NCBI RefSeq assembly: GCF_900113665.1
Contig: NZ_FOQD01000003.1
Span: 62,001 to 126,000, forward strand
DNA length: 64,000 nucleotides
Direction of reading: 5' to 3'
DNA from: Planctomicrobium piriforme
GTDB taxonomy: Bacteria; Planctomycetota; Planctomycetia; Planctomycetales; Planctomycetaceae
The number at the start of each line of letters is the position of its first letter. The first letter of the stretch is position 1. Of the stretch, positions 43,411 through 52,313 are shown in pieces. The translations under genes were made by a program, and so were the position numbers. Under the pieces are notes generated by a model, which was given only the letters and a program-made list of their open reading frames with translations, was not told where the DNA came from and made no database searches.

Positions 43411-43953
43411 TCATCGGTGGAACAAGCTGCGGACAGTGCATTCAAAATCCGTCAAAACAACCGACGCAAACAATTTGTCCGCGTCATAAATTTTCGATCC
43501 AGAATCGCTGAAAAAGTGAAGCTGTTCTACTTCGGGGTCAAGCACCCAAACCTCAGCAACGCCTGCGGAAAGGAACAAATAGACTTTCTGTAGAACTTCA
43601 CGCCAACGATCAGATGGAGACAGAACTTCGATAGCAACCGAAGGTGCAATTTTTAAATGTCCAATCGGGAGTTCCATTCCCGGGAAGGAACTCAATTGGA
43701 CCACGGCCAAATCCGGGCCCCGAACCGTATCGGGATCGCGTTCGAGAAGGATTCCTGAATCGTTGCTGATCACCTGAAACTCAGGATGCTGGTCAACCCA
43801 GTTATCGAGTACCCGTGCTGCCCGCACACAGACGCCACCGTGCCGTCCACCCGGATTGGTCATTTCAACAATCTCTCCACGAATGAGTTCGACCGGCGCA
43901 TCGAAGGACATGCGGTCGAACTGATCGGCGGTGATGAGAGTGGCGGTTGTCAT
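43411..43953 (-). CDS. Uma2 family (DUF820) putative restriction-like endonuclease, copy 1
   Basis: 180 residues. PD-(D/E)xK-like fold seen in RDPDTVRGPDLAVV, SVAIEVLSPSDRW and the following Lys before VAEVWVLDPE. Starts with the family's TADQF-(x)-FDAPVELIRGEIVE segment. Its start overlaps the end of copy 2 by 4 nt. It lies between sufC and sufB. Cellular role of Uma2 proteins is poorly known; often multicopy in cyanobacteria and planctomycetes. Confidence 0.88.
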   Translation of the reverse strand: MTTATLITADQFDRMSFDAPVELIRGEIVEMTNPGGRHGGVCVRAARVLDNWVDQHPEFQVISNDSGILLERDPDTVRGPDLAVVQLSSFPGMELPIGHLKIAPSVAIEVLSPSDRWREVLQKVYLFLSAGVAEVWVLDPEVEQLHFFSDSGSKIYDADKLFASVVLTDFECTVRSLFHR

Positions 43954-44672
43954 GGATTTCCTCCGGGCAGTCCGTCAACGCCTGCCTTCCAGCGTTCGAT
44001 CAGGCTCAGGTCGATCGATCCGCGTTTCGAGGCGGCAAAGATCTCCTGCACCGGAATCTTGAAACCCGGCAGGCTATTTCCTCCGTCTAGATCATCGTCC
44101 ACCGTCAAGGTCACGCAATCGCTCACGCCGGTCCACACATCCACTGTTTCGGTACGAGGCCGGACAATCCAGACCTGTTCCGTTCCATTGGCGAAAAACT
44201 CATTCTTCTTGCGCTCGATCTCCCGTTCCGTGTTGCCTTGGCTCATTACCTCGATGGCGACATGCGGAATCACCTTCGTCACGGTATCTTCCGGGACTTC
44301 CTGCTTCCCCACCCGGTCCCAGCGAACCGCGTATACATCGGGAATGCGCATGTTCCCAGTCCGCAGACGAGTCATGGCGCCGTCGCCAATGACAAATCCG
44401 AGTTTGGTGATCGACATCCAAAGTTCGAGATACCACGCCAGAATGTGCCCGATCCGTCCTTCGAACTGGCCTATCGCTTTTTCCACCAGGATTCCGTCAA
44501 TCAGCTCGCAATGCTCCGCCCGTTCGGCGTCGTCGATCGTGGCGGTGCCGGGGTATGGTTGCCAGCGGATGCGGTTCAATGGAATCCCCCCCAGGCGGTC
44601 GATCACGTCCGCCAGGGTTTCCGGAATGTCCATCTCCGGAATGTCGGTCGAGTTGTCGAGAATCGTACTCAT
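43950..44672 (-). CDS. Uma2 family protein, copy 2, divergent
   Basis: 240 residues, longer than the other three copies. Core: ELIDGILVEKAIG, NMRIPDVYAV, HVAIEVMSQGNTEREIERK and TEQVWIVRPRTETVDVW, so the PD...E-x-K arrangement is kept. An N-terminal extension (MSTILDNSTDIPEMDIPETL) precedes the domain. Starts 12 nt after sufC and overlaps copy 1 by 4 nt, so it is translated within the suf transcript. Confidence 0.88.
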   Translation of the reverse strand: MSTILDNSTDIPEMDIPETLADVIDRLGGIPLNRIRWQPYPGTATIDDAERAEHCELIDGILVEKAIGQFEGRIGHILAWYLELWMSITKLGFVIGDGAMTRLRTGNMRIPDVYAVRWDRVGKQEVPEDTVTKVIPHVAIEVMSQGNTEREIERKKNEFFANGTEQVWIVRPRTETVDVWTGVSDCVTLTVDDDLDGGNSLPGFKIPVQEIFAASKRGSIDLSLIERWKAGVDGLPGGNP

Positions 44673-44684
44673 GATGCGAATACC

Positions 44685-45506
44685 TCAAACTCCCGCGACG
44701 ACGGCTTCTTTCTTGCTTTCTTCCCGTTCTTCGGCAGCGGCTTCCGGGTGGCGTTCGCGGACGCCGGCGTAACCGTGTTCGTGCAGTTCGTGAGCGAGTT
44801 TAACATCGCCCGTTTCGACGATGCGACCAGCCAGCATCACATGCGTGAATTGCGGCACGTTGAATTCGAGCAGACGCTCATGGTGGGTGATGATCAACAC
44901 ACCCATGTGCGGGCCAGACAGTTTCTGCAGGCTTTCGCTCACCACGCGAACGGCATCGCTGTCCAGGCCGGAATCGGTTTCGTCGAGAATGGCGAACTTC
45001 GGCTTCAGCATCGCCAGTTGCAGGATCTCCATCCGCTTCTTCTCACCGCCAGAGAACCCTTCGTTCAGGTAGCGGCGGGCGAATTCGGCATCGATATTGA
45101 GTTCCTGCATCGTCTTGCGAAGTTCACCACGGAACTCTCGCATCGAGACCAGTTCTTCCCCTTCCTTGCGGTCGGGATTCCGGACGTTCGTCACGGCGTG
45201 ACGCAGGAAGTCGGCGACTTTCACGCCGGGAATCGTGACCGGATACTGGAAGGCCAGAAACATGCCCAATCGAGCCCGTTCGCTGGGATCGAGTTCGTTG
45301 ATGCTCACGCCGTCGATGGAGATGGAACCTTCGGTCACTTCATATTTCGGATGACCGACCAGCGTATACGCCAGCGTGCTTTTGCCGGAACCGTTCGGTC
45401 CCATCAGGGCATGAATTTCCCCCTGGCGGATCTCAAGGTTCACACCCTTGAGAATTTCCGTCTCACCCACGTTGACGTGCAGATTTTCAATCTTCAGCAA
45501 GCTCAT
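44685..45506 (-). CDS. sufC: Suf ATPase SufC
   Basis: ABC-type ATPase of the SufBCD complex. 273 residues from ATG 45506 (MSLLKIENLHVNVGE); the upstream frame is unsupported. Walker A GPNGSGKST (36-44), signature FSGGEKKRMEILQ, Walker B AILDETDSGLD, and the H-loop region IITHHERL. Slightly longer than usual, with a Glu/Lys-rich C-terminal tail (REEREESKKEAVV-like). Flanked on both sides by Uma2 genes. Confidence 0.97.
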   Translation of the reverse strand: MSLLKIENLHVNVGETEILKGVNLEIRQGEIHALMGPNGSGKSTLAYTLVGHPKYEVTEGSISIDGVSINELDPSERARLGMFLAFQYPVTIPGVKVADFLRHAVTNVRNPDRKEGEELVSMREFRGELRKTMQELNIDAEFARRYLNEGFSGGEKKRMEILQLAMLKPKFAILDETDSGLDSDAVRVVSESLQKLSGPHMGVLIITHHERLLEFNVPQFTHVMLAGRIVETGDVKLAHELHEHGYAGVRERHPEAAAEEREESKKEAVVAGV

Positions 45507-45629
45507 GAAATCGATCTTTTCGTTACTAGAGCAGTCTGCTCTACCCTGTGCAGGCGAATGGCCGGTGTTCACTTAATGAAAACCGCAATTATCGCCTGCG
45601 GAACACTGAATACGAAAAATAAAAATGCG

Positions 45630-46199
45630 CTAGACGCCTTCAAAAATATCGGCCACGGGACGTTCAAAGCCGGGGAGCGCCCGACTCGTCAACATGTCCG
45701 AATCGTCGAGGCGATGTTGTGGAGCATCACTTCGAAACACATCCACCGACCGGCTCTCCGGGTCAACAATCCACACTTCCTCAACTCCACACGCCAGATA
45801 TTCCTCGCGTTTGGCGGTCATCTCCCCGTAGGTGTTCGACGGCGATAGAACTTCGATGCACAAACTGGGAGCAATGTCGGTTCGCCCCTTCGGCAATTTG
45901 CCGCCAGGAAGGCGACCCATCGGAAAAAACGCGACATCCGCACCCCGAATTGTGTCTGGATCCCGCTCGGTCTTCACGCCACTGTCGTTTGTTGACACCC
46001 GCCCTGCGCCCCTCGACTTGGCCCAAACCGAGATTGCAACAGCGAGATTACTGCACACGCCTCCGTGCACGTGGTCCGGCCGCGTCATTCCATCTTCTCC
46101 ATACAGATACACAATCTCCCCCCGCACGAGTTCGACGGGGACGTCGAAGTGCATCTGCATGAATTGCTCGGCGGTAATCAGACCGGTCTGAGTGGACAT
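45630..46199 (-). CDS. Uma2 family protein, copy 3
   Basis: 189 residues from ATG 46199 (MSTQTGLITAEQFMQMHF). Shares with copy 4 the almost identical opening through VPVELVRGEIVYLYGEDGM, pointing to tandem duplication. PD...ExK pattern: RGADVAFF (Asp kept), LCIEVLSPSNTYGEM, KREEYLACGVEEVWIVD. Upstream codons to 46268 are unsupported. Confidence 0.88.
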   Translation of the reverse strand: MSTQTGLITAEQFMQMHFDVPVELVRGEIVYLYGEDGMTRPDHVHGGVCSNLAVAISVWAKSRGAGRVSTNDSGVKTERDPDTIRGADVAFFPMGRLPGGKLPKGRTDIAPSLCIEVLSPSNTYGEMTAKREEYLACGVEEVWIVDPESRSVDVFRSDAPQHRLDDSDMLTSRALPGFERPVADIFEGV

Positions 46200-46230
46200 A
46201 ACAACGACAGTACTCTGAGGCTTTGCTCTA

Positions 46231-46815
46231 TCACGCGCCTTCGAAAAACTCGTCAATCCGGCATTCAAAGCCGGGCAGGACGGGCGACATTAAAGTGTCG
46301 CCCAGCTTCAATTCGCTGGGAGAATCATCGTCTCGAAAAATATGAACAGTGTGCTTTTCGCTGTCCAACACCCAAACCTCGGACACGCCGCGGTCCAGGT
46401 ACTCCATCACTTTATGCCGCACCCGCTGCCAGCGATCTGACGGTGACAACACTTCGACGCACAGATCCGGCGTGATCTCGGGAACGCCCTTGGGCGCAGG
46501 TCCAGCTGGAACCTTGCCTGCCGCAACAAAAAACACATCCGGCCCGCGGAGCGTGTCGGGATCTCGTTCGGTGATGACGCCAGTGTCATTGGACGTGACT
46601 ATTCCTGCTCTCGTCGGTCGTGCCCATTGCCATAAAACTGCTGCGACGTTCACGCAGACAATTCCGTGCTTCCAGCCCGGTCGGGTCATTCCATCTTCCC
46701 CGTAGAGATAGACGATCTCGCCGCGCACCAGTTCCACCGGCACTTCAAAGTGCATCTCGACGAACTGCTCGGCAGTGATCAGGCCGGTTTGGGTGGGCAT
46801 GGAAGGTGTCGACAT
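46231..46815 (-). CDS. Uma2 family protein, copy 4
   Basis: 194 residues from ATG 46815 (MSTPSMPTQTG); ATG 46800 possible. PD pattern RGPDVFFVA, LCVEVLSPSDRW, K-x2-EYLDRGVSEVWVLD. Begins 5 nt after the nuoB stop. Sister of copy 3 by the shared N-terminal 35 residues. Confidence 0.88.
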   Translation of the reverse strand: MSTPSMPTQTGLITAEQFVEMHFEVPVELVRGEIVYLYGEDGMTRPGWKHGIVCVNVAAVLWQWARPTRAGIVTSNDTGVITERDPDTLRGPDVFFVAAGKVPAGPAPKGVPEITPDLCVEVLSPSDRWQRVRHKVMEYLDRGVSEVWVLDSEKHTVHIFRDDDSPSELKLGDTLMSPVLPGFECRIDEFFEGA

Positions 46816-46820
46816 GGAAG

Positions 46821-47372
46821 TTACGCGAGAACGATTTCTGGTTCTTTCACATAGCCGGAGTGGTGGGGAATCGGCAGAACTTCTTCCGATCCCTTGGTCA
46901 GTTTACGGGCACGAATTTTGTCTTGAATCCGCATGAGCCCTTCGAGCAGGGCTTCGGGGCGGGGAGGGCAGCCGGGGACGTACACGTCGACCGGAACCAC
47001 CAGATCCACCCCTTTCACAACATGATAGCCATACTTGAAATACGGCCCCCCGCCGATGGTGCAGGCGCCCATGGCGATGACATATTTCGGGTCGGGCATC
47101 TGTTCCCACAGCCGACGGACGCGGCTGGCCATTTTGTAAGTCACTGTCCCGGCGACAATCATCAGGTCAGCCTGCCGGGGCGTCGCCCGAAAGGCGCCTG
47201 CGCCGAAGCGGTCGATGTCGTACCGGCTGGCGCCGACGGCCATCATCTCAATCGCGCAGCAGGCCAGTCCGAACGTCATCGGCCAGACGCTCGCCTGCTG
47301 TCCCCAGTTCAACGCCTGTTCGAGAGTCGTGGTGATCACGTTCTCTTCGAAGCGGCCGTCAATCCAAGTCAT
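46821..47372 (-). CDS. nuoB: NADH-quinone oxidoreductase subunit B-like
   Basis: Carries the N2 [4Fe-4S] cluster of complex I or a related oxidoreductase. 183 residues. The four N2 ligands C38, C39, C104 and C135 are present (GLACCAIEMM, GACTIGGGPYFKYG, VPGCPPRPEALLEGL). Unusually it stands without nuoA, nuoC or nuoD: the upstream neighbour is sufR and the downstream neighbour a Uma2 gene. Complex I subunit is the best reading, but another NuoB-type complex is possible. Confidence 0.93.
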   Translation of the reverse strand: MTWIDGRFEENVITTTLEQALNWGQQASVWPMTFGLACCAIEMMAVGASRYDIDRFGAGAFRATPRQADLMIVAGTVTYKMASRVRRLWEQMPDPKYVIAMGACTIGGGPYFKYGYHVVKGVDLVVPVDVYVPGCPPRPEALLEGLMRIQDKIRARKLTKGSEEVLPIPHHSGYVKEPEIVLA

Positions 47373-47481
47373 GTTTCCTGCTCCTGATCCGTTCCATCCC
47401 TGCCGGCCATTTCACATAACCAGCCACACTGCGATTCGTAAGGAGTTGTGCCGTCAAACACAATCACCCCCGCCTGTCCTC

Positions 47482-48165
47482 TCAAATCTGGACAGGTTCT
47501 GCGGCTGGTTCTTCCGTCCGCTGCTTGACCGTTTTTCGTCCCACCTGAAACTCACAGTGGCTTGAGCCATCATGACGACAGGCCGACAACTCGACCGGTG
47601 CGCCAATGAGTTCCGCAAAAACCGATTGTTCGAACTCGCAGAAACCGGGGTCTTCGTCCGCGATTTCATGGTACGGGCAATTATGTTCCCGCAGAATCGG
47701 CAGCGAAACAGCCGACTCGGCCGAGAAATCAACATCGAAGCCATGTTCGACCAGACGATTGCAAACCTGCGACAGGCGATTGGTCAGGGCTTCGCTCCCC
47801 GCCTGGGGAATAAATGGCTGCACGTCGAAACGCTGAACCAGAGCCTGTTTGACGCCGGCGAGAACTTTTTCCCGCACGTCGCCCGACTCAATCCGCATGA
47901 TTTCCCGCCAGAGAATCGCCGCCATCTCGGCATGATCATCTCCGAGCGATTTCAGGCCCGATTCCGTCACGGAATAGGTATAGTGAGGACGTCCCCGGAC
48001 TCCCCGAGCGACATCACGCGCCAGCACGCCGTCCGCCTGCAACCGCAACAGACGCTGGCGAATCGCTGTCGCCGTCACGCCCGAGGCCGCGCACAATGCC
48101 TGAACTGTCACCGGTTGGAGCCTGTGGACGATTGTCAGAAATTCGTGGTCGGTACGGTCTTTCAT
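47482..48165 (-). CDS. sufR: SufR-like Fe-S-sensing repressor
   Basis: Winged-helix regulator, 227 residues. HTH at about 17-60 (VTVQALCAASGVTATAIRQRLLRL), then an effector domain with C163, C176, C196 and C204 (HNCPYHEIADEDPGFCEFE, ACRHDGSSHC), as in cyanobacterial SufR, where an Fe-S cluster is bound. First gene of the suf cluster, under the promoter at 48195-48222, so probably autoregulated and repressing the operon when clusters are sufficient. Confidence 0.9.
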   Translation of the reverse strand: MKDRTDHEFLTIVHRLQPVTVQALCAASGVTATAIRQRLLRLQADGVLARDVARGVRGRPHYTYSVTESGLKSLGDDHAEMAAILWREIMRIESGDVREKVLAGVKQALVQRFDVQPFIPQAGSEALTNRLSQVCNRLVEHGFDVDFSAESAVSLPILREHNCPYHEIADEDPGFCEFEQSVFAELIGAPVELSACRHDGSSHCEFQVGRKTVKQRTEEPAAEPVQI

Positions 48166-48194
48166 GATTTTGAGGGCACTCTCGTGCCACCCCT

Positions 48195-48222
48195 AGTATA
48201 GACGCCGCAAGACTTTTGACAA
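48195..48222 (-). promoter_or_regulatory. Sigma70-type promoter of the suf cluster
   Basis: Reverse strand TTGTCA (48222-48217), 16 nt, TATACT (48200-48195). Start expected near 48188, about 23 nt before the sufR ATG. Only seven bases separate it from the divergent gene start at 48229. Confidence 0.7.
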
Positions 48223-48228
48223 CAAAGC

Positions 48229-48777
48229 ATGCGAAAAATGCCACAAATCGGAACAACTAGCCAGCAAATGACTTGTGGAACCGTATTAACCCGACAAGTC
48301 TCTCGTCATTGCGGGATACGGCAGAACGCAACCGCTGTCGTCGGATGCTGCATCGTTCTGGGTTCCCTTGGCGGACAGGCCAAGGCGCAGCAGGCCGTTG
48401 TGCAACAGCCTGTGGTCAGCATGTTCGGGGCTGCGGCAGGCGTGAGCGTTCCGGATCGCGGTTCCGCATTCACCGCTGGAGTGGCCGGAGCAAGTGCCGG
48501 AACAGGTTCCTATGGCTTCATGCCCAACCGGTCGACCGGTATGGCGACCAGCACTGGAGCGATTGAAACCCATGTCTGGATTCAGGATTTCGCCGAACTT
48601 GACCGTCAGACATACGTCGCGGCCGAAGCACGGTTCTCCTCACTGCCGAAAACGCAGCGGCGACGGACTGCTGCGGAGATTCTACGGGGAGCTAATCAGT
48701 CTTTGGGAGCGGCGCCCGGTGGGGGTCTCCAGTTCCGTCGCGGCAGTCTTCTGCAAACGGGTGCAGCACGCGACTAA
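48229..48777 (+). CDS. Small exported protein, unknown function
   Basis: 182 residues from ATG 48229, or shorter from ATG 48238 or 48268; none has a good ribosome site. A hydrophobic segment (ATAVVGCCIVLGSLGGQAKAQ) ends in AKAQ, a signal-peptidase site. The mature part is Ala/Gly/Ser/Val-rich, then HVWIQDFAELDRQTYVAAEAR and a basic RRRTAAEILRG helix. No family recognised. Divergent from sufR. Confidence 0.6.
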   Translation: MRKMPQIGTTSQQMTCGTVLTRQVSRHCGIRQNATAVVGCCIVLGSLGGQAKAQQAVVQQPVVSMFGAAAGVSVPDRGSAFTAGVAGASAGTGSYGFMPNRSTGMATSTGAIETHVWIQDFAELDRQTYVAAEARFSSLPKTQRRRTAAEILRGANQSLGAAPGGGLQFRRGSLLQTGAARD

Positions 48778-48859
48778 AGATTTCTCATAGAAATCGATAG
48801 AATGCCACGCTTTCCCTGTTTTGCGGCTCCGCCGCGAGCCCTGCCAAAAGTTGATTGCC

Positions 48860-50311
48860 ATGCCGATCCCTAAAGTTGCCATCGTCGGACGCCCGAACGT
48901 CGGCAAAAGCTCCATCATGAACTGGCAGGCGGGCAGGCTGGTCTCCGTGGTCGATCCGACAGCCGGCGTCACCCGCGACCGCGTCGATTATCTGATGCAC
49001 CATCAGGGACGGTACTTCGAACTGGTCGATACCGGCGGAATCGGCGTCGTCGATTCGGACGACCTCTCGGATGACATCGAAAATCAGATTCAATTCGCGA
49101 TCGATCAGGCCAACCTCATTCTGTTCGTCGTCGACGGTCGCGTCGGGCTGACGGTGCTCGACAAAATGGTCGCCGAACGTCTGCGGAAGATCGACGTTCC
49201 CAAGCTCATCGTGGTCAACAAGTGCGACTCCATCAAAACCGACATGGAGATGCACGAGTTCAATGGCGTCGCCGATGCGCCAATGCTCCAGACGAGCGTC
49301 AAAGGAAATCGCCATCGCGAAGAACTGTTGCACAAAGTGGTTGAACTGCTGCCCGAGGCCGATGCCGACGAACAGCAGCTCGGCGAAGACAGGGAACACG
49401 AACCAGAACTGAAACTGGCGGTCGTCGGTCGGCGAAACGTCGGCAAGAGCACGTTCATTAACGCGCTGGCGCAGACCGAGCGGATGATCGTCAGCGAAAT
49501 CGCCGGCACCACCCGCGACAGCGTCGACATTCGTTTCGACCTCGACGGCAAGTCGTTCGTGGCCATCGATACGCCGGGCGTGCGGAAACGCAAAAGCCTC
49601 GCCAACGACATCGAATATTACGGCCTCGTCCGCGCCCAGAAGAGCATCCGCCGGGCCGATGTCGTTCTGATGTTCTTCGACTCCACTGACAAGATCTCCC
49701 GAGTCGACAAGAAGCTGGTCGACGAGATTCTGGAACGGAACAAGGCTTGTATCTTTGTCATCAACAAATGGGATCTCGGCCTCGAAAAAGAGATGACATC
49801 TGAGAAATGGTCCGAGTATCTGCTGAAGACGTTCGGCAGCCTGCGGCATGTGCCGGTCGCGTTCATCACGGCCAAAGACAGCCGCAATATCAAGCAGCTC
49901 ATTAACCTGACGCAGTCGGTTTACAAGCAATCGCGGGAACGGGTGACGACGGGTCAATTGAACCGCATCGTCGAAGAAGCCTGTGCCCAGAACGCGCCGC
50001 GATTCAAGAGCAACAAGCGGGGCAAGATCTTCTACGCCACACAGGTCGCCACCGAGCCGCCGACGATCATTCTCAAGTGCAACGACCCCGAGTTGTTCGA
50101 CAAGAACTGGAAGCGGTATCTCATCGGCAAGCTGCGCGAAGAACTGCCGTACAAGGAAGTCCCCATCAAGGTGTACTTCCGCGGCAAGGCGGCAGGCGAA
50201 GACGAGAACTCACCGGCCCCTCCCCGTAAGCCCCCCAAGAAGCGGACCTCAACCAAGGGCACCCGCGGCGACAAGAGCAAGAAGAAATCGAAAAAGAGCC
50301 GGACCCGGTAA
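48860..50311 (+). CDS. der: Ribosome-biogenesis GTPase Der (EngA)
   Basis: Double-GTPase required for 50S assembly. 483 residues from ATG 48860 (MPIPKVAIVGRPNVGKSS). First G domain: GRPNVGKSS at 10-18, DTGGIG, NKCD; second from about 187: GRRNVGKST, DTPGVRKR, NKWDLG. A KH domain follows (about 365-450). The C-terminus is a Lys/Arg-rich tail (KKKSKKSRTR), longer than in E. coli. Start supported by family alignment. Confidence 0.96.
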   Translation: MPIPKVAIVGRPNVGKSSIMNWQAGRLVSVVDPTAGVTRDRVDYLMHHQGRYFELVDTGGIGVVDSDDLSDDIENQIQFAIDQANLILFVVDGRVGLTVLDKMVAERLRKIDVPKLIVVNKCDSIKTDMEMHEFNGVADAPMLQTSVKGNRHREELLHKVVELLPEADADEQQLGEDREHEPELKLAVVGRRNVGKSTFINALAQTERMIVSEIAGTTRDSVDIRFDLDGKSFVAIDTPGVRKRKSLANDIEYYGLVRAQKSIRRADVVLMFFDSTDKISRVDKKLVDEILERNKACIFVINKWDLGLEKEMTSEKWSEYLLKTFGSLRHVPVAFITAKDSRNIKQLINLTQSVYKQSRERVTTGQLNRIVEEACAQNAPRFKSNKRGKIFYATQVATEPPTIILKCNDPELFDKNWKRYLIGKLREELPYKEVPIKVYFRGKAAGEDENSPAPPRKPPKKRTSTKGTRGDKSKKKSKKSRTR

Positions 50312-50353
50312 GTGCTCCCTATTTACTGAAGGCTTGAGCAGGAAGTTTGGGCG

Positions 50354-51445
50354 ATGGAATCTCAATTCGTCGCGAAATGTCCCCGCTGCCAGACTCTACT
50401 GAAACTGAAATGGGATTACATCGGGAAGCAAGCCCGCTGCCCGCGATGCGAGATTCCGTTTGTCGTGCCTGCCCCTGAATCGCCTGGTAAGTCCCCCTCA
50501 CCTCCACAGCGACCGCGGTCGGAAAAGCATCCGCCTCCGCCGATCGAGCCGGTGCGGGAATCGCCAATTCCCAAGGCGCAATTTGTCCAGCTGCCTGGCA
50601 AGCGGTCGGCGACGAAGAAGTCCCGACCCAAAATGGCTAAAACTCCATCCAACACAGGTGCCGTCTGGCTGGTCGTGGGAGGCGGAATACTAGGGTTAGC
50701 AGTCCTCGCGGGATTGGGGTTTCTGGCCGTGACGGCAGTGCAGAATCGACTCGAGTCCGTACTGACTGACGCGGTCGCTTCGGCTGCGCAGATTCCCGAC
50801 GGATCGGGTACGACGTCGACGCTCGAAAACGTCATTGCCGAGTCGATTCGAAATGCCGACCCCGGGGAAGAAGTCTACCTCAAGGCCGTCACGCCAATTC
50901 TGAAGTCATTGGTCGAGCGGGATGACGCTGCGCTGTATGGGCAGCTTTCAACGCACTGTCTGGCTCGCGTCGACCCTCAACAATTCGTGCCTGGGGACGG
51001 CGACCAGGGGACGCCGGACGACAAGTTGCTGCGCGACGTCACCCTGGAACAATTTCAGGAGTGGATGCAGAAATCCAGAACGCATTTCGGAGCGCCGCAG
51101 GGGCTCGAACATGCTTATGTCATCACAATTGATCCTCTTGTTCTGTCGGGCAAAGGGGATCGAATCGAAGCCATGATCTCAATTGGCAGCATGCCTGGGA
51201 GTATTCCGGCCGCAATTCGCAAGGCCGCGATCCGCGCTCAAATCCGCATTCCCTTTGGCCCCGAAGCCGCCGCTGAAATCGCGTCGGAGCTGAATGTGCC
51301 TGTCGAAACCGTGCTGAATGGCACCGCCGAGGGCCTCGACGAATTCGAGACCGCTTACTTCAACGCCAAACTCGTGCTTGTGGACGATGGAGGCACGCTG
51401 AAGCTGGGATATTTCGAATTTCTACCGCCGTCATTTCTTGATTGA
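50354..51445 (+). CDS. Zinc-ribbon membrane protein (MJ0042-type), unknown function
   Basis: 363 residues. An N-terminal zinc ribbon with two CPRC knuckles (C9-x2-C12 and C29-x2-C32), as in many planctomycete and myxobacterial proteins; a Pro/Lys-rich linker; one membrane segment (about 105-130, WLVVGGGILGLAVLAGLGFLAV); then an extracytoplasmic domain of about 230 residues without a known family. Lies 42 nt after der; may be cotranscribed. Confidence 0.78.
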   Translation: MESQFVAKCPRCQTLLKLKWDYIGKQARCPRCEIPFVVPAPESPGKSPSPPQRPRSEKHPPPPIEPVRESPIPKAQFVQLPGKRSATKKSRPKMAKTPSNTGAVWLVVGGGILGLAVLAGLGFLAVTAVQNRLESVLTDAVASAAQIPDGSGTTSTLENVIAESIRNADPGEEVYLKAVTPILKSLVERDDAALYGQLSTHCLARVDPQQFVPGDGDQGTPDDKLLRDVTLEQFQEWMQKSRTHFGAPQGLEHAYVITIDPLVLSGKGDRIEAMISIGSMPGSIPAAIRKAAIRAQIRIPFGPEAAAEIASELNVPVETVLNGTAEGLDEFETAYFNAKLVLVDDGGTLKLGYFEFLPPSFLD

Positions 51446-51629
51446 TTGTTTGATTCTGGGAGGGCGAAGCTCCTGCTGAGCCGCATTTAAGATCATGCCT
51501 GCCTGTGATGGCAGCTCGCCGGGATCCTCGCCCTCCCGTATTCCTGCTGACCTAAACGCAGTAAGAATGCTACAACCAGCATTGGGTGAGTTTTCAATTC
51601 AGAACCGGAAATCGCCGGGGAGTCGGAAC

Positions 51630-52247
51630 ATGTCCATGGGGCCGCTCTTTCGCTCCGTTTTGCTGCTCCTGTTCCTGACTCTGGCTTCGCAGGAATGCAG
51701 AGCCATGTCGGTCTTTAGCGTGCTGTCCGGGAACGATGTGGGAGCAGATCGCGCATGGCCTGCGGGGCTTGCGGAAGCGCTGCAGGAGAAACCTCGCGTG
51801 ACCGGGCACAAAAGCCATCATCTCTCCTTTGATGGTTCACCTCGCGTGATCGAACTCTATTACAAAGGCGACAGTTCTGAATTCAACTCGCTTCTCAAGC
51901 AACTGAAGGAAATCGGCCATCCGCAGACAGCCGTGTGGATTTACCCCGAACCAGGCATCATTCAATCCAGGCCGTTGTTTCCAGTGACCAATCCTGCGTC
52001 CTATGACTGGGTTGTTCGCGTGATCCAGACCGACAAGTCACTGTCCAAACAGCAACCGAATTTGCAGCGTGAAGCTGAGATGAAAATTGTCGTCGGAATT
52101 CATCTCGGCTCGGAGCTGACGCTGAAATCAATTCAGATCCCCCTGGAATTCGATGTGGAATGCGGGGATGACATTGCGCAGTTCGTGCGACGCCATCAGC
52201 AGTTGCAGATCAAATCCAGGACTGCTCCGCAAGATTCAGAAAAGTAG
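51630..52247 (+). CDS. Exported protein of unknown function
   Basis: 205 residues from ATG 51630, GGGGAG 7 nt upstream. Signal peptide MSMGPLFRSVLLLLFLTLASQ with cleavage near CRA. The mature part mixes alpha and beta patterns (VIELYYKGDSSEFNSLLKQLKEIG) and an ending VECGDDIAQFVRRHQQL. No domain recognised. Confidence 0.72.
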   Translation: MSMGPLFRSVLLLLFLTLASQECRAMSVFSVLSGNDVGADRAWPAGLAEALQEKPRVTGHKSHHLSFDGSPRVIELYYKGDSSEFNSLLKQLKEIGHPQTAVWIYPEPGIIQSRPLFPVTNPASYDWVVRVIQTDKSLSKQQPNLQREAEMKIVVGIHLGSELTLKSIQIPLEFDVECGDDIAQFVRRHQQLQIKSRTAPQDSEK

Positions 52248-52313
52248 CCATCGGCTTTCGTGATTCGAGCGAGGCACAATTCCGAACAGATTCGAAGTCA
52301 TTCAGGAAACATC

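Noticed and set aside
44238..45848. 536-residue plus-strand ORF
   Set aside because: Antisense to sufC and Uma2 genes, whose motifs are clear on the other strand.
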